From Rhodopseudomonas palustris (GTDB lineage Bacteria; Pseudomonadota; Alphaproteobacteria; Rhizobiales; Xanthobacteraceae): a stretch of 63,641 nucleotides of DNA. Numbering within the stretch: the first letter of the stretch is position 1; every line of letters begins with the position of its first letter. Below are positions 15,758-24,872 of the stretch, piece by piece. Under the pieces are notes generated by a model. It was not told where the DNA came from. It ran no database searches and was given only the letters and a program-made list of their open reading frames with translations. Where the stretch lies: positions 1 through 63,641 of the forward strand of contig NZ_QYYD01000029.1 of NCBI RefSeq assembly GCF_003591005.1, read 5' to 3'. The position numbers and the translations under genes were made by a program.

Positions 15758-16738
15758 GTGAAGATCGACAAGACATTGGCGGCCTCGGTGGCGTTGCACG
15801 TCCTCGTGCTCGGCTGGGCCATGCTGTCTTTTTCGTCGAAGGCCTTCGAACTCGAACCGCAGGAGACCGTCGCGGTCGACACCATCTCGGAAGATCAGCT
15901 CGCCAAGGTGATGGCCGGGATGAAGACCGGCAAGAAGGAAAATCCCAAGCCGCTGGTCGAGAAGGTCGCCGAGGTCAAGCCGGTCGACGACACCGTCGGC
16001 AAGATCGACGACAAGAAGCCGCCGGTGGTCACCGACACGGCGCCGACGCCGCAGCCCAAGCCCGACAAGCCGGTCGAGAAGAAGCCCGATCCGCCGAAGC
16101 CGGTGGTGAAAGAAGAGCCGAAAAAGGAAGAGCCGAAGAAGGCGGAGAAGAAGCCCGAGCCGGCGAAGGAGGAGGCCAAGGAGGCCGAGAAGAAGCCGGA
16201 GCCCAAGGTCGATCCGATCGCCGAGGCTTTGAAGAAGGAAGAAAAGAAAAAGCCGCCGCCGCCGAAGCCGCAGGCCGAAGCCGCCGCCAAGCCGCCGGAG
16301 CCGGCCAAGAAGGCCGAGCGGGTGTTCGACCAGTCGAAGATCGCGGCGCTGCTCGACAAGCGCGATCCGACCCGGCAGTCGGTCGCCGGCGATACGCTGA
16401 ATTCCAATGCCGCGCTGGGCCTCGCCAAGGGCAGGTCGGCCGATAATTCCGCGACCTGGGGCGCGATGTTCAAGGAGCAGGTGCTGCGTTGCTGGAAGAA
16501 GCCGTATGGCGGTCTGGAAGCCCAGCGCGTCGAGGCCGAGTTCAGCATCCGCCTGAAACAGGACGGCACGCTCGAGACGATGCCGACCTCGCTGTCGTCG
16601 CCGTCGAGTGCGTATCAGCGCGTGTTCCAGGAGAGCGGACTACGCGCCATCATCGAATGTGCACCGTACCGGCTGCCACCCGGCTTCTTTGCGGAATGGC
16701 GATATTTCAACCCCGTTTTTGACAGCAGAGACCTGTAA
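15758..16738 (+). CDS. tolA: Tol-Pal system protein TolA
   Basis: 326 aa. An N-terminal membrane anchor (LAASVALHVLVLGWAMLSF, with the SHLS-like His) leads into a long Lys/Pro/Glu-rich spacer (residues ~45-190, repeated EKKPEP / EEPKKE units) and a C-terminal TonB-like domain with a WGAMFKEQVLRCWKKPYGG region. It spans the periplasm to connect TolQR with Pal and TolB. The start used is GTG at 15758; no ATG fits before the anchor. Confidence 0.93.
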   Translation: MKIDKTLAASVALHVLVLGWAMLSFSSKAFELEPQETVAVDTISEDQLAKVMAGMKTGKKENPKPLVEKVAEVKPVDDTVGKIDDKKPPVVTDTAPTPQPKPDKPVEKKPDPPKPVVKEEPKKEEPKKAEKKPEPAKEEAKEAEKKPEPKVDPIAEALKKEEKKKPPPPKPQAEAAAKPPEPAKKAERVFDQSKIAALLDKRDPTRQSVAGDTLNSNAALGLAKGRSADNSATWGAMFKEQVLRCWKKPYGGLEAQRVEAEFSIRLKQDGTLETMPTSLSSPSSAYQRVFQESGLRAIIECAPYRLPPGFFAEWRYFNPVFDSRDL

Positions 16739-16762
16739 CTCTGCGCTGAGAGCAAAAAGACG

Positions 16763-18118
16763 ATGTCAGATTTTCGTAAGCCGATCGCCGCGCCGTTCGT
16801 TATCGGTCGACGGCAGGTGCTGTCCGGCCTGGCCGCCACCGGACTGGTCGCGGCCGGCGCCGGTCGCGCGTTTGGTCAGGCCCGCGTCACCGTCACCGGC
16901 GGCGACGTCGCGCCGCTGCCGATTGCGATCCCGAATTTCGTCGCCGGCACGCCGCAGGACGTCGAGGTCGCCAACGGCGTCGCGCAGGTGATCACCAATA
17001 ATCTGAAGCGCAGCGGCTTATTCGCGCCGATCGATCAGGCGGCGTATCTGGAGAAGATCAGCAATATTGACGTGCCGCCGCAGTTCAAGAGCTGGAGCAG
17101 TATCAACGCCCAGGCGCTGGTGACCGGCCGGATGACGCGGCAATCGGACGGCCGCCTCAAAGCCGAGTTTCGGCTCTGGGATGTCGCCACCGCACAGCAG
17201 CTCGCCGGCCAGCAGTACTTCACCTCGCCGGAATACTGGCGCCGCATCGCCCACATCATCTCCGACCAGATCTATGAACGTCTCACCGGCGAGAAGGGCT
17301 ACTTCGACAGCCGCATCGTGTTCATCGACGAGAGCGGCCCCGCCGACCGGCGCGTCAAGCGGCTGGCGCTGATGGATCAGGACGGCGCCAACGTGCGCTA
17401 CCTCACGCGTGGCAGCGACCTGGTGCTGACGCCGCGGTTCTCGCCGTCGACCCAGGAAATCACCTATATGGAGTTCGGCCAGGGTGATCCGCGCGTCTAT
17501 CTGTTCAATATCGAGACCGGCCAGCGCGAGATCGTCGGCAACTTCCCTGGCATGTCGTTCGCGCCGCGGTTCTCGCCGGACGGGCAGCGCATCATCATGA
17601 GCCTGCAGCAGGGCGGCAACTCCAATCTGTTCGTGATGGATCTGCGCTCCAAATCCACCACGCGGCTGACCGATACGCCGGCGATCGACACGTCGCCATC
17701 TTATGCGCCCGACGGCAGCAAGATCTGCTTCGAGTCCGATCGCGGCGGCAAGCCGCAGATCTACGTGATGCCGGCGAATGGCGGGCAGGCGCAGCGGATC
17801 TCGTTCGGTGACGGCAGCTACTCGACCCCGGTGTGGTCGCCGCGCGGCGATTACATCGCCTTCACCAAGATGGGCGGCGGCCAGTTCGCGATCGGCATCA
17901 TGAAGCCGGACGGTTCCGGCGAGCGCATCCTGACATCCGGCTTTCACAACGAGGGGCCGACCTTTGCGCCGAACGGCCGGGTGCTGATGTTCTTCCGCGA
18001 TCCGGGCGGCAAGGCGGGGCCGTCGCTGTTCACGGTCGACGTATCAGGCCGCAACGAGCTGCGAGTGCCGACGCCGGGCTACGCCTCCGACCCAGCCTGG
18101 TCGCCGCTGCTGTCGTAA
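16763..18118 (+). CDS. tolB: Tol-Pal system translocation protein TolB
   Basis: 451 aa periplasmic protein. An N-terminal alpha-beta domain is followed by a six-bladed propeller with PD40-type repeats ([50 protein letters not shown]). The signal region contains a twin arginine ([18 protein letters not shown]), suggesting Tat rather than Sec export. TolB binds Pal and links it to TolA. The spacing from tolA is 24 bp, so it is in the same operon. Confidence 0.96.
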   Translation: MSDFRKPIAAPFVIGRRQVLSGLAATGLVAAGAGRAFGQARVTVTGGDVAPLPIAIPNFVAGTPQDVEVANGVAQVITNNLKRSGLFAPIDQAAYLEKISNIDVPPQFKSWSSINAQALVTGRMTRQSDGRLKAEFRLWDVATAQQLAGQQYFTSPEYWRRIAHIISDQIYERLTGEKGYFDSRIVFIDESGPADRRVKRLALMDQDGANVRYLTRGSDLVLTPRFSPSTQEITYMEFGQGDPRVYLFNIETGQREIVGNFPGMSFAPRFSPDGQRIIMSLQQGGNSNLFVMDLRSKSTTRLTDTPAIDTSPSYAPDGSKICFESDRGGKPQIYVMPANGGQAQRISFGDGSYSTPVWSPRGDYIAFTKMGGGQFAIGIMKPDGSGERILTSGFHNEGPTFAPNGRVLMFFRDPGGKAGPSLFTVDVSGRNELRVPTPGYASDPAWSPLLS

Positions 18119-18134
18119 TTAACAAGATCTTAAC
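18119..18134 (+). promoter_or_regulatory. CtrA box, full TTAA-N7-TTAAC
   Basis: TTAA at 18119-18122, seven bases, then TTAAC at 18130-18134: an exact match to the alphaproteobacterial CtrA consensus. It is directly after tolB and about 180 bp before the GGDEF-EAL start, so it may control that gene. Confidence 0.7.
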
Positions 18135-18311
18135 GGAGCTCGACCCTCGCCGGTCTTTCCGGCGCGGGATTGCGATCGCTTGTGCGTTTTCAATCAAATA
18201 ATCGCAGAATAACGCGCCACAGCGAAATCACTACAACGTTCCGCTAAGGATCTTCCCTCAGTATTAGTTCATTGAAAACAAGTAAACGTGCCCTCGAACA
18301 GAGGCAAATGA

Positions 18312-20648
18312 GTGCGGATTCAGCTCGCCAAATACGGTCGAACCACCGAGCAGGAAATGTCGCGGTCGATCTACGCCGCGCTGGTGGATTCGCTGTTTCA
18401 GAATCCAGCGCCGATGTTCGCCGGTGCCTTGAGCGCGGCCGTCGCCGCGACCATGACGGCGCTGAAGACGGGCAACCACCTGTTGTGGGTATGCGCCGTC
18501 CTGCTGATCGCCACCGGCGCGCTGCGCTCGCTCGACATGCGCGCCTATCAGCGGCGCAAGGGGACGCTGACTTTCAAGGAAGTCGAAGCGTGGGAAGTCC
18601 GCTATCAGATCGGCGCGATGCTCTATGCCGGCGTGCTGGGCGTTTGGTGCGTGATCGCGCTGATCGCGACGGATGACACCGTCGCTCATATGATCTGCGT
18701 TTGCGTCACCCTCAGCTACATGGCTGCCGGCGCCGGACGCACCTACGGCCGGCCGTGGATCTTCCATTTGCAGATCCTGCTCGCCTGCGGTTCGATGTCG
18801 GCAGCGCTCGCCTGGCACGGCAACATCTATTACTGCGGACTGGCGCTGCTCAACGTCATCTTCTTCATCGGCGTCAAGCATATCACCACCAGCCTGCAAC
18901 AGATCTTCGTACGGGCCCTGCTCGGCCGTGAACGCGAATCGGCTCTGGCCTCTCAGTTCGACACCGCGCTCAACAACATGCCGCACGGCCTGTGCATGTT
19001 CCGAGCGGACGGTCAGCTGGCGGTGATGAACCGGCGTTTCGCCGACATGATGAGACTCAAAGAGTCGCTGGCCGACGGCGCGCCGAGCGCGACCGAGATC
19101 GTCGCGTCCTGCGTCACCACCGGAGCGATCTCGGCGTCCAGCGGACGCCTGATCCTGTCGGAGATCGACAACTCGCTGGCCGGGGAAATCGTCACGGTTG
19201 GCGACGAGGTCAGTCCGCGCTCGCTGTCCTGGACGTTCCAGCCGATGGCCGGCGGCGGCACGGTGGTGCTGGTCGAGGACATCACCGAACGGCGCAACGC
19301 CGAGGCGCGCATCCTGCATCTGGCGCGCTACGACGAACTCACCGCTCTACCGAACCGCGTGAACTTCCGCGACGAGATCGAACGGATCCTGGCGTCGCAG
19401 ACCTCCGAGCGGTCGGCGCTGTCGGCGCTGCTGTTCATCGATCTCGATCAGTTCAAGCAGGTCAACGACACGCTCGGTCATCCCTGCGGCGATCGGTTGC
19501 TCTGCTCGGTCGCCGACCGGTTGCGCGACATGCTGCGGCCCGAGGATTTCGTCGCCCGATTCGGCGGCGACGAGTTCGTGGTGTTCCAGCAGAACGTGCG
19601 CTCCAACGAGGATGCCGCGGTGCTGGCGCGCCGGATCGTCGAGCGGCTCAGCGATCGCTATCTGATCGATCACCACGTCGTCGAGATCGGGGCATCGATC
19701 GGCATCGCCATGACCACCCCGGGTGTGCGCGCCGATATCCTGCTGAAGAACGCCGACATGGCCCTGTACCGCGCCAAGGCCGATGGGCGAGGCACCTTCT
19801 GCTTCTTTCGCGACGAGATGGCCCACACCGTCGAGGCGCGGCGCATCCTCGAGCTCGATCTCCGCAAGGCGCTTGCCAACGAGGAGTTCGAACTTTACTA
19901 CCAGCCGCTGGTCAATCTCAAAACCGGCCGGATCACCACCTGCGAAGCCCTGCTGCGCTGGAACCACCCGGTTCGCGGCACGGTTTCGCCGGTCGACATC
20001 ATTCCGGTGGCGGAAGAAATCGGGCTGATCGTCGATCTCGGCCGCTGGATCCTGCGCAAGGCGTGCATGGAATGCATGATGTGGCCCGAGCATGTCAGCG
20101 TGGCCGTCAACTTCTCGTCGCAGCAGTTCCATCAGCGCGACGTGCTCAACGAGGTGCGCTACGCGCTTGAAGTGTCCGGCTTGCCGTCGACCCGACTCGA
20201 GATCGAAATCACCGAATCGTCGCTGCTGCGGAACACGCAGTTCACCCACGACGCCCTCGAGCAGCTCCACGCAGAGGGCGTCCGGATCTCGCTGGACGAT
20301 TTTGGAACCGGCTATTCGAGCCTGAGCTATCTGCACAATTTCCCGCTTCAGAAGGTCAAGATCGATCGCTCCTTCCTTGAGGGCATCGACACCGACCGCC
20401 CGCTCACGCTGTTGCGCGGTGTCGCGCGGTTGAGCGCCGATCTCGGCATGGCCGTGGTGGTGGAGGGGATCGAGACCAACGAGCAGCTCGAGCGAATCAG
20501 TGCGGACGGGACGGTAACCGAGGGCCAGGGTTATCTGTTCAGCCGGCCGGTGCCCGCTTCGCGGATCCGTCAATTGCTCGTCGCCTCGCACAAGCGTCGG
20601 CCCAAGGACGGCGACAAACTGGTTCTGCCGTTCCGGTCGATTGCCTGA
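18312..20648 (+). CDS. Membrane GGDEF-EAL cyclic-di-GMP protein
   Basis: 778 aa. Hydrophobic N-terminal membrane region (~residues 25-190), a PAS-like region (~210-325), a GGDEF domain with intact RFGGDEF near residue 418 and an RPED inhibitory site five residues before it, then an EAL domain with CEALLRW near 544, EITESSLL, DDFGTGYSSL and KIDRSFL. All signature residues look intact, so both cyclase and phosphodiesterase activities are possible. The start used is GTG 18312 with AGAGG upstream; ATG 18357 is an alternative. It lies between tolB and pal, behind a CtrA box. Confidence 0.93.
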   Translation: MRIQLAKYGRTTEQEMSRSIYAALVDSLFQNPAPMFAGALSAAVAATMTALKTGNHLLWVCAVLLIATGALRSLDMRAYQRRKGTLTFKEVEAWEVRYQIGAMLYAGVLGVWCVIALIATDDTVAHMICVCVTLSYMAAGAGRTYGRPWIFHLQILLACGSMSAALAWHGNIYYCGLALLNVIFFIGVKHITTSLQQIFVRALLGRERESALASQFDTALNNMPHGLCMFRADGQLAVMNRRFADMMRLKESLADGAPSATEIVASCVTTGAISASSGRLILSEIDNSLAGEIVTVGDEVSPRSLSWTFQPMAGGGTVVLVEDITERRNAEARILHLARYDELTALPNRVNFRDEIERILASQTSERSALSALLFIDLDQFKQVNDTLGHPCGDRLLCSVADRLRDMLRPEDFVARFGGDEFVVFQQNVRSNEDAAVLARRIVERLSDRYLIDHHVVEIGASIGIAMTTPGVRADILLKNADMALYRAKADGRGTFCFFRDEMAHTVEARRILELDLRKALANEEFELYYQPLVNLKTGRITTCEALLRWNHPVRGTVSPVDIIPVAEEIGLIVDLGRWILRKACMECMMWPEHVSVAVNFSSQQFHQRDVLNEVRYALEVSGLPSTRLEIEITESSLLRNTQFTHDALEQLHAEGVRISLDDFGTGYSSLSYLHNFPLQKVKIDRSFLEGIDTDRPLTLLRGVARLSADLGMAVVVEGIETNEQLERISADGTVTEGQGYLFSRPVPASRIRQLLVASHKRRPKDGDKLVLPFRSIA

Positions 20649-20804
20649 CCCGAAAAATCCGCAACCCTGCCTAGATTTCGTGGCGCCGCCGCAACCGCCA
20701 AGTATATATTGCGCCTGGTTAACCCTAATAGTTCGAACGCTTTGCCCCGCTATTAGTACTTTGTTAACCTCTTGAAGTCGTTATCCGGAGTTGAGGTGCA
20801 TTAA

Positions 20805-21557
20805 ATGAGCTCCGCTCAACAAGAGCATAAGGTTCGGGTCGTCGCGTCCCCTCGGGGGCACGAGCTGCTCGACCGTATCGACTATCGCCTGGCCGACACC
20901 GCCGAGGCAAAGGAAGCGATCTACCGACTGCGCTATCGCGCCTATCTCGACGAAGGGGCGATCGAGCCGAATGCCGACGGCCGCGTCACCGACAGCCACG
21001 ACGACATGCTGAACTCCTGGGTGTTCGGGATCCATGTCGATGGCGTACTGTCGGCATCGATCCGGATCAGCGTCGCCACGCCGGCGATGCCGACGTCGCC
21101 CTCTGTCGACGTGTTTTCGGATGTTCTCGGGCCGGAATTGCAGAACGGGAAGGTGATCGTCGATCCGACCCGATTCGTTGCCGACCCTGACCGGATCCAG
21201 CGGATTCCTGAACTGCCGTATGTGACGGTGCGGCTCGGCTACGTCGCGTGCTGCTACTTCGACGCGGACATCGGTCTGGCCACGGTGCGGGCCGAGCACC
21301 AGGCGTTCTATCGCCGCGTCTTCCTGCAGAAGCCGCTGTGCGAGCCGCGGCTGTTTCCGGGGCTGCTGAAGCCGGTCGGGTTGATGGCCGCGGACTATCG
21401 GGAAATCCGAGAGCGGGTCTATGCGCGCTTCCCGTTCATGCGCTCCAGCGCGTTCGAGCGGCGGATGTTGTTCGGGCGGGCGGCCGATACGCCGACGCTG
21501 CGCGCCGCGGATGCACCCCACATGGCGCCGGCAAACTCCGCTGATTGCTACATCTAA
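20805..21557 (+). CDS. FeeM-like N-acyl amino acid synthase (GNAT fold)
   Basis: 250 aa. The opening IDYRLADTAEAKEAIYRLRYRAYLDEGAI and the core IVDPTRFVADPDRIQRIPELPYVTVRLGYVACCYFDADIGLATVRAEHQAFYRRVF match the FeeM/LuxI-like acyltransferase group, which makes long-chain N-acyl amino acids from acyl-ACP. Substrate here is unknown. 156 bp after the GGDEF-EAL gene and followed by an intrinsic terminator, so it is probably its own unit or the end of a two-gene unit. The upstream region has an inverted repeat CTAATAG-N18-CTATTAG (20725-20756) flanked by two GTTAACC elements. Confidence 0.8.
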   Translation: MSSAQQEHKVRVVASPRGHELLDRIDYRLADTAEAKEAIYRLRYRAYLDEGAIEPNADGRVTDSHDDMLNSWVFGIHVDGVLSASIRISVATPAMPTSPSVDVFSDVLGPELQNGKVIVDPTRFVADPDRIQRIPELPYVTVRLGYVACCYFDADIGLATVRAEHQAFYRRVFLQKPLCEPRLFPGLLKPVGLMAADYREIRERVYARFPFMRSSAFERRMLFGRAADTPTLRAADAPHMAPANSADCYI

Positions 21558-21593
21558 GACCCAGCTGGACGACCATCGAGCACGACGCTGCAA

Positions 21594-21626
21594 AAAGCCG
21601 CCGGCCAACTCGGCGGCTTTGTTATT
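21594..21626 (+). terminator. Rho-independent terminator after the FeeM-like gene
   Basis: A 10-bp stem AAAGCCGCCG / CGGCGGCTTT with a 7-base loop, followed by GTTATT. Confidence 0.85.
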
Positions 21627-21726
21627 CAGGCCGGATCGCCTGGGCCAGGCTCGTCGATGATCCTTCAAATCCGGATCGCGGCCATATCCGCGGCCAGCTT
21701 CACCTTGGCGCCATATTTGCACGCCA

Positions 21727-21734
21727 TTAACCAT
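21727..21734 (+). promoter_or_regulatory. CtrA half-box TTAACCAT, upstream of pal
   Basis: Exact TTAACCAT, the short CtrA motif known from Rhizobiales, 144 bp before the pal ATG. A second copy is at 21810. Confidence 0.5.
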
Positions 21735-21809
21735 CACGCTTGCTTTCAACCGATCGGGGGCATTTGATCGGAGCCGGCAACGTCTCATCAAGGTTGACGG
21801 AACGTTCGC

Positions 21810-21817
21810 TTAACCAT
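21810..21817 (+). promoter_or_regulatory. CtrA half-box TTAACCAT, pal promoter
   Basis: Second exact TTAACCAT, 54 bp before the pal ATG, in the same orientation as the copy at 21727. Confidence 0.55.
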
Positions 21818-21870
21818 CGCCCTGTAGACCGGATGGCAGTCCGAATATCGCGAGCGTGGAGGCTCCGGGA

Positions 21871-22368
21871 ATGACACATCAAAAGCGAATCCTCCAGGGG
21901 ATGAAGTTGGCCGCGGTGCTCGCGGTGGCCCTGTCGATGGGCGCTTGCGCAAACAACAAGACCGGGATGGGTGCCGATGGGGCGATGGCCAGCGCGGCCA
22001 GTCCGGGGAGCCAGCAGGATTTCGTCGTCAACGTCGGCGACCGCGTGTTCTTTGAGAGCGACCAGACCGACCTGTCGCCGCAGGCGATCGCGACGCTGGA
22101 AAAGCAGGCGCAGTGGCTGCAGACCTACAATCGCTACTCGTTCACCATCGAAGGCCATGCCGACGAACGCGGCACCCGCGAATACAACATCGCACTCGGC
22201 GCCCGGCGTGCCCAGTCGGTCCGCAACTATCTCGCCTCGCGCGGCATCGATCCCTCGCGGATGCGGACGATCTCCTACGGCAAGGAGCGCCCGGTCGCGG
22301 TGTGCAACGACATCTCGTGCTGGTCGCAGAACCGCCGCGCCGTCACCGTGCTGAACGCCGGCGCCTGA
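21871..22368 (+). CDS. pal: Peptidoglycan-associated lipoprotein Pal
   Basis: 165 aa. Lipoprotein signal with lipobox LSMGAC, lipidated cysteine C26, a short linker, and an OmpA-like peptidoglycan-binding domain (FFESDQTDLSPQAIATLEKQAQWL, IEGHADERGTREYNIALGARRA, RTISYGKERP). It tethers the outer membrane to peptidoglycan and is the target of TolB. The ATG at 21871 has GGAGG 8 bp upstream. Separated from tolB by the two genes above, contrary to the usual tolB-pal adjacency. Confidence 0.97.
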   Translation: MTHQKRILQGMKLAAVLAVALSMGACANNKTGMGADGAMASAASPGSQQDFVVNVGDRVFFESDQTDLSPQAIATLEKQAQWLQTYNRYSFTIEGHADERGTREYNIALGARRAQSVRNYLASRGIDPSRMRTISYGKERPVAVCNDISCWSQNRRAVTVLNAGA

Positions 22369-22392
22369 GCCGGGATCGCAATCATTCGTCAG

Positions 22393-22419
22393 CGGCGCCT
22401 TCGGGCGCCGTTTTCGTTT
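22393..22419 (+). terminator. Rho-independent terminator of pal
   Basis: Stem CGGCGCC / GGCGCCG with a TTCG tetraloop, followed by TTTTCGTTT. Confidence 0.85.
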
Positions 22420-22544
22420 GCGGCTCGCGTCACGGCTCGGATGCCTGCGACCTTCGCACGTCACCGCAGTCACATTTTAGGCGTAGTCCGGCGATCAATC
22501 CGGCGCTACTAATCTGGCGCGCAATCCTCAACCGTCGGGCCCCT

Positions 22545-23570
22545 ATGTCATCATTGTTCGTTTCTGCGCGCAGCCTCGTCGTTCTCGCGACGCTCGCTGT
22601 CGCTGCTCCCGCGCTGGCCCAGCAATATGGCGGCGAGGTCGACCCTGAAATCCGCGTGCAGCAGCTCGAGGAGCGCCTTCGCACGCTCACGGGTCAGAAC
22701 GAGGAGCTCCAATACCGCAATCGACGGCTCGAAGAGCAGTTGCGGACCCTGCAGAGCGGCGCCGGCGCGCCTCCGGCCGCAGCCGGCAGTGCCGCGCCGC
22801 CACCCGCGCAACAGCCACCGGTCTACAGCCAGCCGCAGCAACAGCCGCCGGGCTACGGTCAGCCTGCGCAGGGGGGCGCCTATGGTCAGCAGCCTTACGG
22901 CCAGCAGCCGCAGGCGCCGATCGTCCAGGAGCAGCCCGCTGCGCCGGCGCCGTCCGGTCGGCGCCGCGGCGACGCGTTCGATCCCAACCAGAATCCGCAA
23001 GCGCCAGGCGTGCCGCGCGCGCTGGGCGGCGGTCAGCTGCCGATCCCGGCGGAGCAGGGGCAGGGCCGCGCCGGCGAGCCGATCGACCTGTCGAACAATC
23101 CGGCCGGCCGTTATCCGGATGCCGGCGCGCAGCCGCCGCGAGCAGCCGCTCCAGCTGGCGGCGGCCTGACGACGCTGCCGCCGTCCGCCACCCCGCGCGA
23201 CGAATTCGATCTCGGCATCGGTTACATGCAGCGCCGCGACTATGCGCTCGCCGAAGAGACGATGCGTAATTTCACCAGCAAGTACCCGAACGATGCGCTG
23301 ACTCCCGATGCGCAATACTGGCTGGGCGAAAGCTTCTTTCAGCGCCAGATGTACCGCGACGCCGCGGAGGCCTTCCTGTCTGTGACCAGCAAATACGACA
23401 AATCCGGCAAAGCACCGGACGCGTTGCTGCGGCTCGGCCAGTCGTTGTCGGCGCTGAAGGAAAAGGAAGCCGCCTGCGCCGCGCTGGGCGAGATCGGCCG
23501 CAAATATCCGAAAGCTTCGGCCGGCGTGAGGCGGGGCGTCGAGGCCGAACAGAAGAAGCTGAAGTGCTGA
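22545..23570 (+). CDS. cpoB: Cell division coordinator CpoB (YbgF)
   Basis: 341 aa. A Sec signal (LVVLATLAVAAPALAQ), an N-terminal coiled coil for trimerisation (IRVQQLEERLRTLTGQNEELQYRNRRLEEQLRTL), a long Pro/Gln/Gly-rich low-complexity linker (~75-225), and a C-terminal TPR domain (FDLGIGYMQRRDYALAEETMRNF, YWLGESFFQRQMYRDAAEAF). It coordinates peptidoglycan synthesis with Tol-driven constriction. The linker is much longer than in E. coli CpoB. Confidence 0.94.
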   Translation: MSSLFVSARSLVVLATLAVAAPALAQQYGGEVDPEIRVQQLEERLRTLTGQNEELQYRNRRLEEQLRTLQSGAGAPPAAAGSAAPPPAQQPPVYSQPQQQPPGYGQPAQGGAYGQQPYGQQPQAPIVQEQPAAPAPSGRRRGDAFDPNQNPQAPGVPRALGGGQLPIPAEQGQGRAGEPIDLSNNPAGRYPDAGAQPPRAAAPAGGGLTTLPPSATPRDEFDLGIGYMQRRDYALAEETMRNFTSKYPNDALTPDAQYWLGESFFQRQMYRDAAEAFLSVTSKYDKSGKAPDALLRLGQSLSALKEKEAACAALGEIGRKYPKASAGVRRGVEAEQKKLKC

Positions 23571-23614
23571 GCTGAAGCTCCGGCCTCCGCCGGAGCCGAT
23601 CGTCGGAGATCACA

Positions 23615-24679
23615 TTGCTGATGTCCGGATCAGACGAAGGACCATTGTCGGCGCGCGACGCCAGCCGCCTGTTCGCCGACTGGAAAGCAGCGCCGGGCAT
23701 CGTCCTCGCCGTGTCCGGCGGTCCGGATTCGCTGGCGCTGATGTGGCTTGCCGCCCGCTGGCGCAGCAGCCGCAAACGTGGACCGGCGCTTTCGGTCGTC
23801 ACCGTCGATCACGGTTTGCGCCCGGAAGCGGCCCGGGAGGCGCGGTTCGTCAAACAGCTGGCGCGATCGCTTGATCTGCCACACCGGACGCTGCGCTGGA
23901 CCGGCGACAAGCCGACATCGGGTCTGCCCGCCGCGGCGCGCGAAGCGCGCTATCGCCTGTTGGCCCGCGCCGCCAAAGCGTCGGGCGCCAGCCATATCAT
24001 GACGGCCCACACCCGCGACGATCAGGCCGAAACCGTGCTGATGCGGCTGTCGCGGGGCAGCGGCATCGCCGGACTGGCGGCGATGGCTAGGGACAGCATG
24101 CGCGACGGCGTGGGGCTGGCGCGACCGCTGCTCGACGTCTCGAAACAGCGCCTGGTCGCGACGCTGGTCAAGGCGGGGATCGATTTCGCCACCGACCCCA
24201 GCAATGTCGACCCGCGCTTCACTCGCCCGCGGCTGCGCGAGTTGATGCCGCTTTTGGCCGCCGAAGGATGTGATTCGCGCAGCCTCGCCCGATTTGCGGC
24301 CCGCGCGGCCCGCGCGGACGCGGCGCTCGAACTGCTGGCGGACGGCGCTGAGCGGTATCTCGTTCTGCGCAGTGGCGGAGACTCCATTCATGGCTACAAC
24401 ATGCAGGCTTTCTGCGGCCTCGCGGCCGAGATCCGGATTCGGCTGCTGCTCCGCGCGCTCGCCCGTGTCGGTCAGGAGCGGCGGCCCGAACTCGGCAAGG
24501 TCGAAGCACTTGCGGAGGCGCTGCACAGCGCCGCGCAATCCCCCGCCGCGCGCGGGCAAATCAAGCTGAAACAGACGCTTGCAGGCGCGCTGATCACGTT
24601 GACGGCGGATCGCCTGCGGATCACCACGGCGCCGCCGCGGCGGCGCAAAGTCGAAGCTGATCCGGACACATCGAGGTAA
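23615..24679 (+). CDS. tilS: tRNA(Ile)-lysidine synthase TilS
   Basis: 354 aa. Modifies C34 of the CAU-anticodon tRNA-Ile to lysidine. N-type ATP pyrophosphatase P-loop SGGPDS at residues 34-39, followed by VDHGLRPEA and AHTRDDQAETVLMRLSRGSGI, all diagnostic. The TTG start at 23615 has GGAG 6 bp upstream; ATG at 23621 is an alternative. Between cpoB and ftsH, the usual order. Confidence 0.95.
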   Translation: MLMSGSDEGPLSARDASRLFADWKAAPGIVLAVSGGPDSLALMWLAARWRSSRKRGPALSVVTVDHGLRPEAAREARFVKQLARSLDLPHRTLRWTGDKPTSGLPAAAREARYRLLARAAKASGASHIMTAHTRDDQAETVLMRLSRGSGIAGLAAMARDSMRDGVGLARPLLDVSKQRLVATLVKAGIDFATDPSNVDPRFTRPRLRELMPLLAAEGCDSRSLARFAARAARADAALELLADGAERYLVLRSGGDSIHGYNMQAFCGLAAEIRIRLLLRALARVGQERRPELGKVEALAEALHSAAQSPAARGQIKLKQTLAGALITLTADRLRITTAPPRRRKVEADPDTSR

Positions 24680-24872
24680 CCACCTGGGCAAGCCATGCCC
24701 TGCTCGCCGGGATTTGAGCCATACAGCCGGCTATATTGCGCTAAATAGTCCCGTCGGGTTCTCTTGGCAGCGCGCCGTGTGACACCTAGATTGTGGGCTA
24801 GCCGGTCCGGGAGTTCCTGACGGCTCACCCCGGGCCAACGGTCGCGATCCGCGCGACCAATAAGGAAGACCG

